From SG8-41 sp963699525 (GTDB lineage: Bacteria; Pseudomonadota; Gammaproteobacteria; Burkholderiales; SG8-41), in NCBI GenBank assembly GCA_963699525.1, contig CAVOUI010000013.1, forward strand, positions 227,346-291,345: a stretch of DNA of 64,000 bases, given 5' to 3'. A program made the position numbers and the translations under genes. Shown piece by piece: positions 18,186 through 28,000 of the stretch. The notes under the pieces are model-generated. The model was given only the letters and a program-made list of their open reading frames with translations. It did not search any database and was not told the DNA's origin. Position 1 is the stretch's first letter; every line of letters starts with the position of its first letter.

Positions 18186-20596
18186 TCTGGCCTTTCGATA
18201 TTCCCAAACGAAGCGCTCGGCGCGCTCTTGTCGCGATCGCGGCGACCATTGCATTGGTTTGGTTGGCGGCAGTGCAGGGCACGCTGGCACAGGTTCCTCT
18301 GCCGGATCGTGCCAAGGACGGTAAGCAATCCGAACCTCTAACTGCACCTGCCCCTCTCGATTTGGCCAAGCAGCGCGCAAGCATCGAGGAGAAGCTTGGA
18401 CCGCTGCGTGCACGACTGGAGCGCGGCGAGGGTCTCGTGGCCGCAGCGCCCGCGGGAGTTAGCGCAGAGGAAGCGGAGAGCGCCCGGACGGCGTCCGCTG
18501 CGCTCGTCCAGATCTATCAGGGGCAGCTCGTGTCCCTGGCGCAGATCGAAAGGTTGCGCAAGGCGCGCGAGACGGCCGAGCTCGCCGAGAAATCATGGTC
18601 CGGGTTCTCGGAGAAGCCGCCTTATTCGATGATCCTGCTCGACGACGTTCGCCAGAAAGTCAAAGATTACCGGGCTACCCTCGAGCTGCGGGCGTCAGCG
18701 CGTGAACTGTTGGCGACTCAGTCTGAAAGATTTCTTGAAAGAAGCCGGGCAGCGCAGGAGGCGGTGCGGCTTGCTACGGAACGGCGCGAACGCGAGGCGC
18801 CAGGGTCTACCGCGCACGCGATTGCCAGCTGGCGCCTCAGTGCCGCGCAAGCCGAAGCAACCGTCGCCGAGGCAATATTCGCGGTCTCCAAACTGTCTTT
18901 GGTGGAACACGACGAACGGCTCGCGATTTCGCGCGCAATCCTGCGGCTGGAAGAGCGCAGGCTCGCGGCCCTTTCTGGAAACGCAAGCATCAGCAGGCGC
19001 GATGTCGAGGAGGTGCGCAGCCGGCTCGAGGCCGCGCGGGCCGAAAGGGCGAAGCAGTTGGCGTCGGTGAGCGCCGCCGTCGTGCGAAACTTGCGGGAGC
19101 GCGATCAGGCGCGCCGGGCGGTGGAAGAGTTGCAGGCCGGCAAGCCCGCGGCAAAGGGGGAGGCGCAGTACGAAATCCGGCTCCGGATTGCCGAGTCAAG
19201 ACTGCGGGCTGCGGAGTCCTGGGTGCACAGCCTGGAACTGCAGTCGCGCGTGCTCACGGTCTTCACCACCCTGTACCACACGATGATGGTGAATGCCTGG
19301 GAGCGGCGTTTCGAGGTCCTGACCAGTGACGATGCCGATACCCGGCAGCGCGCGCGAAAGCAGATCGAGGAAACGCTTAAGTATCTGAGGTCATGGGAGC
19401 AGATCGGCCGGGTCCAGCTCAGCGACGCGCGCGAAAATTTGCGCGAACAGGATAAGCGCACCCAGTACACCACTGTTCCGGCACTGGAAAAATACGAGCA
19501 AGACGCGCTCAATGCCCTGCGGCAGCTCGAGTCCCTGCTGGACATGCAGCAGACGGTCTTGGCGGCCCGTATCGGCCAGCTTGGCGAGTGGTCGAGGGAT
19601 TTCGACCAAGCGCTCAGACACCGTTCGCTCGGCGAAATCGCCCGGGAAGTCTGGGTCCGCATCAGGGTGATCGCAACGGCATTCTGGAACTACGAGCTGC
19701 TGACCATCGTGGACACGGTGGAGCTGGGCGGCGAGAAGGTGACGACCACCCGCGGCGTTACGGTCGGCAAGAGCATCGGGGCAATACTGGTGTTTCTGAT
19801 CGGCTACTGGCTGATACGTTTTCTCTCGTTGCGGCTGGAGCGGTTGCTGGTGAGCCGCTTCACCTTCGGCGAGCAGCAGAGCAGGACGGTGCGGCGCTGG
19901 GCGAATGCACTGGGCCTGGTGCTGGTGCTGATGGTGACACTGAACCTTGCCCGCATCCCCGTAGCCGTTTTCGCCTTCGCTGGCGGCGCGCTCGCGATCG
20001 GGATCGGTTTTGGCACGCAGACGCTGATCAAGAACCTGATCAGCGGCATGATCCTTCTCCTCGAGCGTCAAATCAAGGTTGGCGACATTGTCGAGGTGGA
20101 AGGAGTGACGGGGACGGTCACGGAAGTCAATATCCGGTCCTCGACCGTGCGCGGTTTCGACGGGGTGGAAAGCCTCGTTCCGAACTCCATGCTACTGGAG
20201 CATAAAGTCACCAACTGGACGCTCAGTAACAAACAGGTGCGTCGCGTCGTCAAGGTCGGCGTTGCCTACGGCTCGCCGGCAAGACAGGTGGCGGAAGTGC
20301 TCGCGGACTGCGCCGGCCGGCACGGCCTCGTCCTCAAAGACCCGCCGCCGCGTGTCATTTTCGAGGATTTCGGCGACAACGCGCTCGTCTTCGCGCTGTA
20401 CTTCTGGGTGGAGCTCAAACCCGACACCAGCAGCCTGCAGGTTATGAGCGACCTGCGGTTCATGATCGAAAAGCAGCTCGGCGAAGCTGGCGTCGTCATC
20501 GCACACCCGCAGAGGGACGTGCACCTGGATAGTGCGGCACCGCTGCGGGTGGCACTGGTGCGTGAACCGGGGGTCAGCCCGGAGGGTCGAGTCTGA
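18182..20596 (+). CDS. MscS-family mechanosensitive channel with large periplasmic coiled-coil domain
   Basis: An 804-residue protein. After a signal/anchor (ALVAIAATIALVWLAAV), residues about 50-480 are rich in Glu, Arg and Ala heptads typical of the long periplasmic region of MscK/MscM-like channels. Then come the transmembrane segments (SIGAILVFLIGYWLI, then FAFAGGALAIGIGFGTQTLI, the pore-lining helix) and the cytoplasmic beta domain (QIKVGDIVEVEGVTGTVTEV, FDGVESLVPNSMLLEHKVTN). It releases solutes on hypo-osmotic shock. The first codons overlap the enoyl-CoA hydratase stub, so the native N-terminus is not certain. Confidence 0.9.
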   Translation: MIWPFDIPKRSARRALVAIAATIALVWLAAVQGTLAQVPLPDRAKDGKQSEPLTAPAPLDLAKQRASIEEKLGPLRARLERGEGLVAAAPAGVSAEEAESARTASAALVQIYQGQLVSLAQIERLRKARETAELAEKSWSGFSEKPPYSMILLDDVRQKVKDYRATLELRASARELLATQSERFLERSRAAQEAVRLATERREREAPGSTAHAIASWRLSAAQAEATVAEAIFAVSKLSLVEHDERLAISRAILRLEERRLAALSGNASISRRDVEEVRSRLEAARAERAKQLASVSAAVVRNLRERDQARRAVEELQAGKPAAKGEAQYEIRLRIAESRLRAAESWVHSLELQSRVLTVFTTLYHTMMVNAWERRFEVLTSDDADTRQRARKQIEETLKYLRSWEQIGRVQLSDARENLREQDKRTQYTTVPALEKYEQDALNALRQLESLLDMQQTVLAARIGQLGEWSRDFDQALRHRSLGEIAREVWVRIRVIATAFWNYELLTIVDTVELGGEKVTTTRGVTVGKSIGAILVFLIGYWLIRFLSLRLERLLVSRFTFGEQQSRTVRRWANALGLVLVLMVTLNLARIPVAVFAFAGGALAIGIGFGTQTLIKNLISGMILLLERQIKVGDIVEVEGVTGTVTEVNIRSSTVRGFDGVESLVPNSMLLEHKVTNWTLSNKQVRRVVKVGVAYGSPARQVAEVLADCAGRHGLVLKDPPPRVIFEDFGDNALVFALYFWVELKPDTSSLQVMSDLRFMIEKQLGEAGVVIAHPQRDVHLDSAAPLRVALVREPGVSPEGRV

Positions 20597-21599
20597 TGCG
20601 CCGGAATGTCACACGGTTGCTGCTGCTGTTGCTCCTCATGGCTGCAGGCGCACATGCGGCGGACGAGCGGCGGGACAATTGGTTCACCTTTACGCTCGAG
20701 AACGATGTGTTCGTGGGCAAAGACACCGGCTACTCCAACGGCATCGCGTTGAGCTGGGGGCACGCCGGGTTCACCGAGTTCAGTCCGGACAACATACCTG
20801 GCTGGCTGCATTACCTCAGCAAGAACCTCTACATCAGCACCATGCCGGGCAAACAGCGCGCGGTGACCTACATGATAGGCCAACTCATGCAGACGCCGAG
20901 CGACATCACCACACCCACGCTGATCGAGAACGAGGCGCCCTATGCCGGCCTGCTGTTCTGGCCGGCGAACCTGCACGCCTTCGACGACCGGGTGGCCGAC
21001 CGGCTGTCGCTGACGCTCGGTGTGGTGGGGCCCCTGTCTGGCGCGGAGCAGACCCAGAAATGGATGCACAATATCATCGGTTCCGACGAGCCGCAGGGTT
21101 GGGACAACCAGATCGGGAACGAACCGGTGTTCAGGTGAGCGCTGAGCGGCTTTTGCGCCTGGCCAAGTTCCACACCGATAAGACGGTCGGCATGGATGTG
21201 ATCGGCATCGGCAGCGGCGCCGTCGGAACGATTGAGAGTAATCTGGCGGTCGGCGTCGGCGCCCGTGTCGGACGCGGTCTGGATCGTAGTTTCCCTTCGG
21301 CCAACTTTATGGCCGGGCCGCAGGTGAATCCCCTTGCAGGCAGAGTCACCGACGGTTGGCAGGTGTTCGCCAACGTGCAGGGCAGATTCGTCGCAAACGA
21401 TATCGCCATCAACGGGAATACCTTCAAGGACAGCCACTCGGTACCCCTCGAGCACTGGCAGGCGGCAGCAACAGGCGGCGTAGCGTTCGGCTTCAAGCGC
21501 TGGTCGTTTCTGCTCTCCGCGCTCGTTGGCACGAACCGCTACGAGGGGCAGCCCGATACGACAAAATTCGGCTCGCTCAGCATCACGTACAACTACTGA
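20596..21599 (+). CDS. LpxR-like lipid A deacylase family protein (DUF2219), one frameshift
   Basis: An outer-membrane beta-barrel of about 334 residues with a signal peptide (LLLLLLLMAAGAHA). It has the family hallmark LENDVFVGKDTGYSNGIALS (Asn, Asp and Tyr-Ser-Asn-Gly of the LpxR active site/calcium site) and ENEAPYAGLLFW. LpxR removes the 3'-acyloxyacyl chains of lipid A. One base is missing near 21133 (NEPVF/QVSAERLL). The ATG overlaps the stop of the MscS gene. C-terminal strands end SLSITYNY, as expected for an outer-membrane insertion signal. Confidence 0.82.
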
Positions 21600-21611
21600 G
21601 CCACGCCCGGT

Positions 21612-21628
21612 CGCGGATCGCGTCCGCG
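21612..21628. terminator. Hairpin between convergent genes
   Basis: An inverted repeat CGCGGA/TCCGCG with a 5-base loop lies between the convergent ends of the LpxR-like and TRIC genes. There is no T-tract, so this is a weak terminator candidate only. Confidence 0.3.
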
Positions 21629-21659
21629 CCCCTGACCTGTGCTGCGGTATCGTTGCGAG

Positions 21660-22319
21660 TCATGAATCACGGTCCTTGCGGATGGGCCACTTCCAGCTTC
21701 GCACCGCCACCGTGGTCCAGTTGAAGCGGATCGCGAGCACGCGCACCAGGAGCGTAACGGAGATGGCGATCCATGCCGCGTGCTGGTCGTCCACGCCATA
21801 TTGATGCGATAGCAAGACAAAGAGTATGCAGCCGGCCATTGCCGCGATCGAGTAGAGCTGGCCGGGCTTGAACATCAACGGCTCCTCGCGCACCAGCACG
21901 TCGCGAATCAGGCCGCCGCCGACCGCATTGCACACGCCGACGATAACCGCGGCTGCCGGAGCGAGCCCCGAGATCAGCGCCCAGTTTGCGCCGTAAACCC
22001 CGTAGACGCCCATTGCCAGTGCGTCCGTGTAGGAGAAGAGATGGGCGACGCGCTCGGAGTACCGGTAGGTCAGCGTGCCGGCAAGCAGCGCCGCGAGGAT
22101 GGTCCACAGGTAGCGCGCATCCTGCATCGCGAGCGGCACCTGAGCGATGAAGACCGCGTCGCGCAGCAATCCGCCGCCGATGCTGGTCACGAGGGCGAGC
22201 ATGAACGCGCCCACCAGGTCGTAGCCGCGCCGGCTCGCGGCCCACGCGCCCGTGACCGCCGCGAAAAACGTGGCGACCAGGTCGAACTCGATCGGCAGCA
22301 GGAACGATACGCCTTCCAC
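21660..22319 (-). CDS. TRIC/UPF0126-family membrane channel protein
   Basis: A 219-residue protein with seven hydrophobic segments, made of two similar halves. Each half contains the glycine-rich signature GGGLLRD or GGGLIRD (LVTSIGGGLLRDAVF and VCNAVGGGLIRDVLV), the hallmark of the trimeric intracellular cation channel family. The start is a GTG. It lies nine bases downstream of a small gene on the same strand and converges on the LpxR-like gene. The physiological ion is not known for most bacterial members. Confidence 0.88.
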   Translation of the reverse strand: MEGVSFLLPIEFDLVATFFAAVTGAWAASRRGYDLVGAFMLALVTSIGGGLLRDAVFIAQVPLAMQDARYLWTILAALLAGTLTYRYSERVAHLFSYTDALAMGVYGVYGANWALISGLAPAAAVIVGVCNAVGGGLIRDVLVREEPLMFKPGQLYSIAAMAGCILFVLLSHQYGVDDQHAAWIAISVTLLVRVLAIRFNWTTVAVRSWKWPIRKDRDS

Positions 22320-22328
22320 GGGGAGACC

Positions 22329-22484
22329 CTATAAGGACGCGTCAGGGAGTCCGGACCGTGCGCCGGCCCGAGCCGTCTCGCGGGCAAGCTGGATCAGGTT
22401 GTCCTTCAACTTGAACGGGGAGAGCCTGCGGGAGAGCGCCCGTTGCGCGGCGCGGCCGGTTTTCAGTGCGGGAGCGAGAGCCAT
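22329..22484 (-). CDS. Small hypothetical protein, 51 aa
   Basis: A basic frame beginning MALAPALKTGRAAQRALSRR. The core SPFKLKDNLIQLA resembles the N-terminal segment of aspartate 4-decarboxylase-type enzymes (SPFELKD-LI-LA), so it could be the remnant of such a gene. This is recollection and not verified. GGAG lies upstream and the TRIC-type gene follows nine bases later on the same strand. Confidence 0.4.
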   Translation of the reverse strand: MALAPALKTGRAAQRALSRRLSPFKLKDNLIQLARETARAGARSGLPDASL

Positions 22485-22553
22485 GCTGCGGTCTCCACGA
22501 AAATCCAGCATATCACGGCATCGTCGCGAGCCCATGTGCGTCGCAGCCCTGGC

Positions 22554-23570
22554 TTACTCCTGCTGTGATCGAGCGTGACGAATCATGGCGTCGACGACGG
22601 GATTCGTGTTCTCGGTCGTAATCCCGATCCGCGGGTGTTGCCGGGCAAAGACGCGGAATATTTCGTCTGCGAATCCCTGCCCCACCGCTTTAACGTCCCG
22701 GAGATCGAGTACGACCTCGCTGAACCTCTCGAGATTGGCGAGGAGGCGCTTGGCTTCGGAGCGCGAGATGTAGTCGCGCTGCAGGAGCTTTACGAGCACC
22801 CTCGTTTTCTGGAACCGAAAGTCATATTCCTCGGGCGCGAACTCGGCGAAGAGGGTTTCAAGGTGCTGCCGGCTGTTGCGTTGGATCAAGAATGAGACGC
22901 TGGTGCCTTTCAGGAACCGAGGGTTGGACACGAAAACATCGTCCTTGATCCGGCTCCATTCGACCTGAATGCGGTGGGATCGGAGCACGAAGCGGTCCGC
23001 AGCGCGCGAGGTAAAGAAGATGCCTTCGCCGGTGTGAGCTTCCCGCATCGTGGTGGTGCGGCCCTTGAGGAGTTCCACCAGCGCGGTGTGTTCGCCGTCC
23101 AGGCGGAGCTTGGAGGCAATCGAGTGAAACACACCGATGCCGGGGTCGCGAATCTCGAAGGAGAGCAATCCCGGGTCGAGCCGGAAGCGGACCGAGCAGC
23201 GCGGCGCCTTGGAGTGCTCGATCGCGTTGTTCAACATCTCGGTAAAGGCGTAGTGAGCGACAGCTTCCACGTTGCTCCGCAATGTGTGGCGCAGATTGAG
23301 CCCCGTTGCCAGCGCGTCCCAGACCCTCGCCTCGTCGAGGCCCCGGATGCGCAGCGTACGCGACACGACCGCGGCCTTCGGCGCCCGGCCCTGCAGCATG
23401 TAGCGCGCACCGCGGGCCGCACCGGACCGGACCACCTTGCCGGCCTCGACCAGGCCCCGGATGTGCACGCTCAGGGCCTGGCGGCTGATGCCGAGGTGCG
23501 AACGCAGCTCGCCGCCGCTCGCCGCTCGCCGCCGGGCCAGATAGGCGAGGATCTTGCGCTTGGGGTTCAT
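22554..23570 (-). CDS. HTH - HATPase - STAS-like (DUF4325) regulatory protein
   Basis: A three-part protein of about 338 residues. Residues 1-65 form a winged helix-turn-helix (ILAYLARRRAASGGELRSHL, ISRQALSVHIRGLVEAGKVV). Residues about 85-215 form a GHKL ATPase of the anti-sigma/SpoIIAB kind (TEMLNNAIEHSKAP with the N-box Asn, then FEIRDPGIGVF). Residues about 255-335 are a STAS-like DUF4325 module (ISRSEAKRLLANLERF, LDLRDVKAVGQGFADEIFRV). This fuses a kinase-like part, an antagonist-like part and a DNA-binding part in one chain. An alternative GTG start is nine bases upstream. It is divergent from the RND operon, and repeated GTCAA sites lie between them. Confidence 0.85.
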   Translation of the reverse strand: MNPKRKILAYLARRRAASGGELRSHLGISRQALSVHIRGLVEAGKVVRSGAARGARYMLQGRAPKAAVVSRTLRIRGLDEARVWDALATGLNLRHTLRSNVEAVAHYAFTEMLNNAIEHSKAPRCSVRFRLDPGLLSFEIRDPGIGVFHSIASKLRLDGEHTALVELLKGRTTTMREAHTGEGIFFTSRAADRFVLRSHRIQVEWSRIKDDVFVSNPRFLKGTSVSFLIQRNSRQHLETLFAEFAPEEYDFRFQKTRVLVKLLQRDYISRSEAKRLLANLERFSEVVLDLRDVKAVGQGFADEIFRVFARQHPRIGITTENTNPVVDAMIRHARSQQE

Positions 23571-23590
23571 CGCCGGCACGCTCGCAGATC

Positions 23591-23695
23591 GTCAATCATT
23601 TGTCAATGATTTTACGTTCATAATGTCAACCCCCCGCGGGGGACGCCGCCGGGATCGTCAACCGATTGTCAACGTTGCGCGCCAACTATCGTCAA
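23591..23695. promoter_or_regulatory. Array of six GTCAA (TTGAC) sites in two helically phased triplets
   Basis: GTCAA occurs at 23591, 23602, 23625, 23657, 23668 and 23691. The spacings are 11, 23, 32, 11 and 23 bases, so the same three-site module is repeated with a 66-base offset. All distances are close to whole turns of B-DNA. On the minus strand the sites read TTGAC(A/G). The array directly precedes the HTH-ATPase-STAS gene, so it is a good candidate for the binding region of that protein, controlling itself and perhaps the efflux operon. Confidence 0.65.
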
Positions 23696-23769
23696 TGCCG
23701 GGGCTCATGGAAGCGTCGCGAGCCGGGCCGCAGTCTTGCGCGGGCCGGAGGGTCGAGTATGAGATTCGT

Positions 23770-23783
23770 TTGATTTAGGTCAA
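23770..23783. promoter_or_regulatory. FNR/Dnr-like box upstream of efflux operon
   Basis: TTGATTTAGGTCAA matches the TTGAT-N4-(A/G)TCAA pattern of FNR/ANR/Dnr sites. A TATAAA at 23803-23808 is placed so that the box would lie close to -40, the position used for activation. It is 107 bases before the start of the adaptor gene. This suggests oxygen- or nitric-oxide-responsive expression of the efflux operon. Confidence 0.5.
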
Positions 23784-23889
23784 GGGAGGGTGGCGGTATG
23801 CATATAAACATGCCAATATTTATTGGTAACCAGCCTGGCCGCCAAAGCCGCATTCCCGGAATACCATTTACGCAAGCTTTGTATAGATC

Positions 23890-25071
23890 ATGAACACGAA
23901 AAGATCGCTTTTCGAGCGTGCCCGCCTGCCAGTGGCTGCCTTCGCGGCCATCGTCGGGCTGGGCGCCTGTCACCAGGAGCAGCCCAAGCCGCAGCGGCCG
24001 CCGCCCCAAGTGTCGGTGATCACTATCCAGCCGCAGACGATTCCCCAGGTGTTCACGTTCGTCGCGCAGACCGAAAGCTCGCGGCAGGTGGACATCGTCG
24101 CGCGGGTCTCCGGCTATCTCGACAAGATCGCTTACCAGGAAGGCGGTCTGGTGAAGGCGGGCCAGGTTCTCTTCCAGCTCGACCCCAAACCGTTCCAGGC
24201 CGAGCTCGACACCGCGCGGGGGGAATTGAAGGCGCAGCAGGCGCGTCTCAGCACCGCAACCGCCAATCTGAAGCGCGTCAAACCGCTCGCGGCGCAGAAC
24301 GCGCTGTCGCAAGCCGACCTCGACCGCGCACAGGGCGAATACGACGGGACTTCCGCGGCGGTGTACTCGGCGCAGGCCAAGGTGAAGACGGCCGAGCTCA
24401 ATCTGGGATATACGACGATTCAATCACCGGTTACCGGCGTCACCAGCCGCTCGCTGCAACGCGAGGGCGCCTACATCAATGCGACGGGCGCGGACGCAAA
24501 GCTGACCTACGTTTCGGCGATGGATCCGGCCTGGGCCAACTTCAGCGTGTCGCAGAACGAGCTGGCGAAGTACCGGGACAGGGTCGCGAAGAAAGAGGTG
24601 CTGCCGCCGAAGGACGAGCAATTCGAGATTGAGCTCGTGCTGTCTGACGGCGCGATCTACCCCTATGCCGGCAAGATCAACTTTGCTGACCCGTCCTTCA
24701 GCCAGGACACCGGTTCGTTCCTGGTGCGCGCGGTAGTGCCAAACCCGAAACACGATCTTCGCCCTGGCATGTTTGTCACGGCACGCATGAAGGGCGCGGT
24801 GCGGCCGGACGCCGTGGTGGTTCCCCAGCTTGCCGTGCAGCAGGGCTCCAATGGCCACCTGGTGTACGTGGTGAAGGAGGACGGCTCCGCGGAGGTGCGG
24901 CCGGTCGTCGTCGGCGACTACTACGGCGGGAAGGACATCGTAATCACGAATGGCCTGCGCGCAGGAGACCGCGTCGTGGTCGAAGGTGCGCTCAGGGTGG
25001 TACCCGGCCAGCCCGTGAAGATCGTCGAGCCCGGCGCTGAGGCAGCCGGGAAGGGTGTCAAGAAACCCTAG
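23890..25071 (+). CDS. RND efflux periplasmic adaptor lipoprotein (AcrA/MexA type)
   Basis: A 393-residue adaptor with a lipoprotein signal (AAIVGLGAC, Cys at about residue 27). It contains the biotinyl-lipoyl halves (VDIVARVSGYLDKIAYQEGG and LNLGYTTIQSPVTGVTSRS), an alpha-helical hairpin between them (ARLSTATANLKRVKPLA), then the beta-barrel and membrane-proximal domains. It couples the RND pump to the outer-membrane channel. It is the first of three genes in operon order adaptor-pump-channel, eight bases before the pump start. The gene begins downstream of the Dnr-like box. Confidence 0.95.
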   Translation: MNTKRSLFERARLPVAAFAAIVGLGACHQEQPKPQRPPPQVSVITIQPQTIPQVFTFVAQTESSRQVDIVARVSGYLDKIAYQEGGLVKAGQVLFQLDPKPFQAELDTARGELKAQQARLSTATANLKRVKPLAAQNALSQADLDRAQGEYDGTSAAVYSAQAKVKTAELNLGYTTIQSPVTGVTSRSLQREGAYINATGADAKLTYVSAMDPAWANFSVSQNELAKYRDRVAKKEVLPPKDEQFEIELVLSDGAIYPYAGKINFADPSFSQDTGSFLVRAVVPNPKHDLRPGMFVTARMKGAVRPDAVVVPQLAVQQGSNGHLVYVVKEDGSAEVRPVVVGDYYGGKDIVITNGLRAGDRVVVEGALRVVPGQPVKIVEPGAEAAGKGVKKP

Positions 25072-25079
25072 GGCCGCGG

Positions 25080-28000
25080 ATGTTTACCCACTTCTTCATC
25101 GACCGGCCGATCCTGTCGGCGGTCATCTCGATCCTGATCGTGCTCGCCGGCGCGGTTTCGATGTCGGTATCGCCGATCGAGCAGTACCCCGACATGGCCC
25201 CGCCGCAGGTCACCATCGACGCACGGTATCCGGGCGCGACCGCCGAGGTGATCGCCAACAACGTCGCCGCGCCCATCGAGGCGCAGTTGAACGGCCTGGA
25301 CAATCTGCTCTATTTCTACTCAACGAGTTCCTCGAGCGGCAACCTCCAGATCGTCGTGGTGTTCCGGCCGGGCAGCAACTCCGACATCAACCAGGTCAAC
25401 GTCCAGAACCGCCTGAACCAGGCCATGCCCCAGCTCCCGGAGGTGGTCACCCAGCAGGGCATCATCGTGGACAAGAAGTCGCCGAGCATCATGATGGTGG
25501 TTTCGATCTATTCGCCCGACGAGCGCTACGAAGACGCCTACATCGCCAATTACACCAACCTCTACGTGCTCGACGAGCTGAAGCGCGTTCCGGGCGCGAA
25601 TCGCTCCTCGGTATTCGGGCTGGCCGACATCGCGATGCGGGTGTGGCTGCGGCCCGACCGCATGGCCCAGCTCGGCATTACCGTGGACGAGGTCGGCGCG
25701 GCCATCCAGAGCCAGAACCAGACCTTCGGCATCGGCCAGATCGGCGCTCCACCGGCGCGCCCCGGCGTCGAGCAGCAGTACGTGGTGACGGCGCAGGGCC
25801 TGCTCACCAAGCCGGAGGAATTCGAGAACATCATCGTGCGCGCCGCCAAGGAAGGGGCCGCGATCGTGCGCATCAAGGACATCGGGCGCGTCGAGCTGAA
25901 CCGGCGCGATTACTCGATGCCGAGCCGAATGAACGGCAAGACCGCCACCACCATCGGCATCTACCAGCAGCCCGGCGCGAACGCGGTGGATACGGCGCGC
26001 GGGGTGCGCAAGAGAATGGAGGAGCTGAAGGCCAGGTTCCCCACCGGTCTCGACTACAAGATCGTGCTCGACACCAGCCAGTTCACGCTGTATTCGATCG
26101 ACAAGGTGGTGCACACGTTCTTCGAGGCGGTCATCCTGGTCGTGCTGGTGGTGTTCGTGTTCCTGCAGTCGCTGCGGGCGACAGTCATACCGATCCTGGC
26201 GGTGCCGGTGTCCATCATCGGCACGTTCGTGGGCATGAAGCTGTTCGGCTTCTCGATCAACATGCTCACGATGTTCGGCATGATCCTCGCGATCGGCCTG
26301 GTGGTGGACGATGCCATCGTGGTGGTGGAGAACGTGGAGGTGAACATCACCCAGAAGAAGTTGAGCCCGCTCGAGGCCGCGAAACAGGCCATGACCGAGA
26401 TCGCCGGCGCCCTGATCTCGATCGTGCTCGTGCTGCTGGCGGTGTTCCTGCCGGTGGCGTTCCTGGGCGGGGTGACCGGCACCCTCTACAAGCAGTTCGC
26501 CATCACGATCGCGATCTCGATGGTGATCTCAGGCATCATGGCCCTCACGCTCTCGCCCGCGCTCGCCGCGATCATCATCAAGGCCCATCACGGCGAGAAG
26601 AACCGGTTCTTCCGGGCGTTCGATGCATTGTTCGAGCGGCTCCAGAAGGGCTTCACCGGCGGCGTCCGCCGCACGATGAGCATCTGGCCGATCGCACTGA
26701 TCGTGTTCGGCGGGGTGGTTGCCGGCATTCTGCTGATGTTCCGCGTCCTGCCGGCGAGCTTCGTGCCCGACGAGGACCAGGGCTACTTCTTCGTGCTTGC
26801 CCAGGGGCCGGACGCGGCCAGCATCGGCGTGACGAGCCGGTTTGCGAGGGAGCTGGAGGACACCGTCCTCAAGGATCCCGCCGTACAGGACGCGGGCACG
26901 GTCATCGGTTACAGCTTCGTCGACGGCCAGCAAAACAACAGCGCGGCGCTCATTTTCGGCCTCCTGAAACCCTTCGACGAGCGCAAGAAGGACCCGAAGC
27001 TGTCCTCGTTCGACACCCTGAAGCGCCTGAACGCGCAGTTCTTCGGCAGGAAGGACGGCGTCGCCTTCGCCGTCAACCCGCCCGCGATCCCGGGGCTCGG
27101 CACGACCGGCGGCTTCGAGTTCTACATCCAGAACCGCGGAACGGGCGAGCCGCGCGCGACCGACGCGGCGCTGCAGCAGTTTCTCGCCAAGGCGCGGGCG
27201 CGTCCCGAATTGCAGGGCGTCAACACCACCTTCAGGGCCAACAGCCAGCAGCTGTTCGTCGATCTCGACCGCAACCGGGCCGAAGTGCTTGGCGTGAAGG
27301 TCGGCGACGTGTTTGCGACCATGCAGACCTACTTCGGCTCGCAGGTGACGGGCCAGTTCTCGCTGTTCAGCCGCGTCTGGTTCGTGATCGTGCAGGCCGA
27401 CTCCGAGTACCGCGTCGGCCCCGGGGATTTCCGCAACGTCTACGTGCGCTCGTCGAGCGGCGCGATGGTGCCGCTCTTGGCGCTCATCACGACCCGCTAC
27501 GTGTCCTCGCCCAAACTGATGACGCGTTTCAACGCCTTCCCGGCGGTCAAGCTGACGGGCGGCCAGGCCCCGGGCTACAGCTCGGGGGATGCGATCCGCG
27601 CCATGGAGGAAGTGGCGCGCGAAACCCTGCCCGGGGATTTCGCGTACGCATGGGCCGGCCAGGCGCTGCAGGAAAAGGAATCCGGCAGTACTTCGTCCTC
27701 CGCATTCATCTTCGGCATCATCGTGGTTTTTCTGCTGCTCGCCGCGCAATTCGAGAAATGGACTCTGCCGATCGGGGTCGTGCTGACCGTGCCGTTCGCG
27801 GTGCTGGGCGCGCTGCTGCTCACCTGGGTGCTCGGGCTCGAGAACGACGTGTACTTCCAGGTGGGCCTCGTCACCCTGGTCGGCCTGTCGGCGAAGAACG
27901 CGATCCTGATCTGCGAATTCGCCATCGAGCGCGTCCGCCACGGCAAGTCGGCGAAGGAGGCCGCCATCGAAGCCGCCGGACTGCGGTTGCGCGCCATCGT

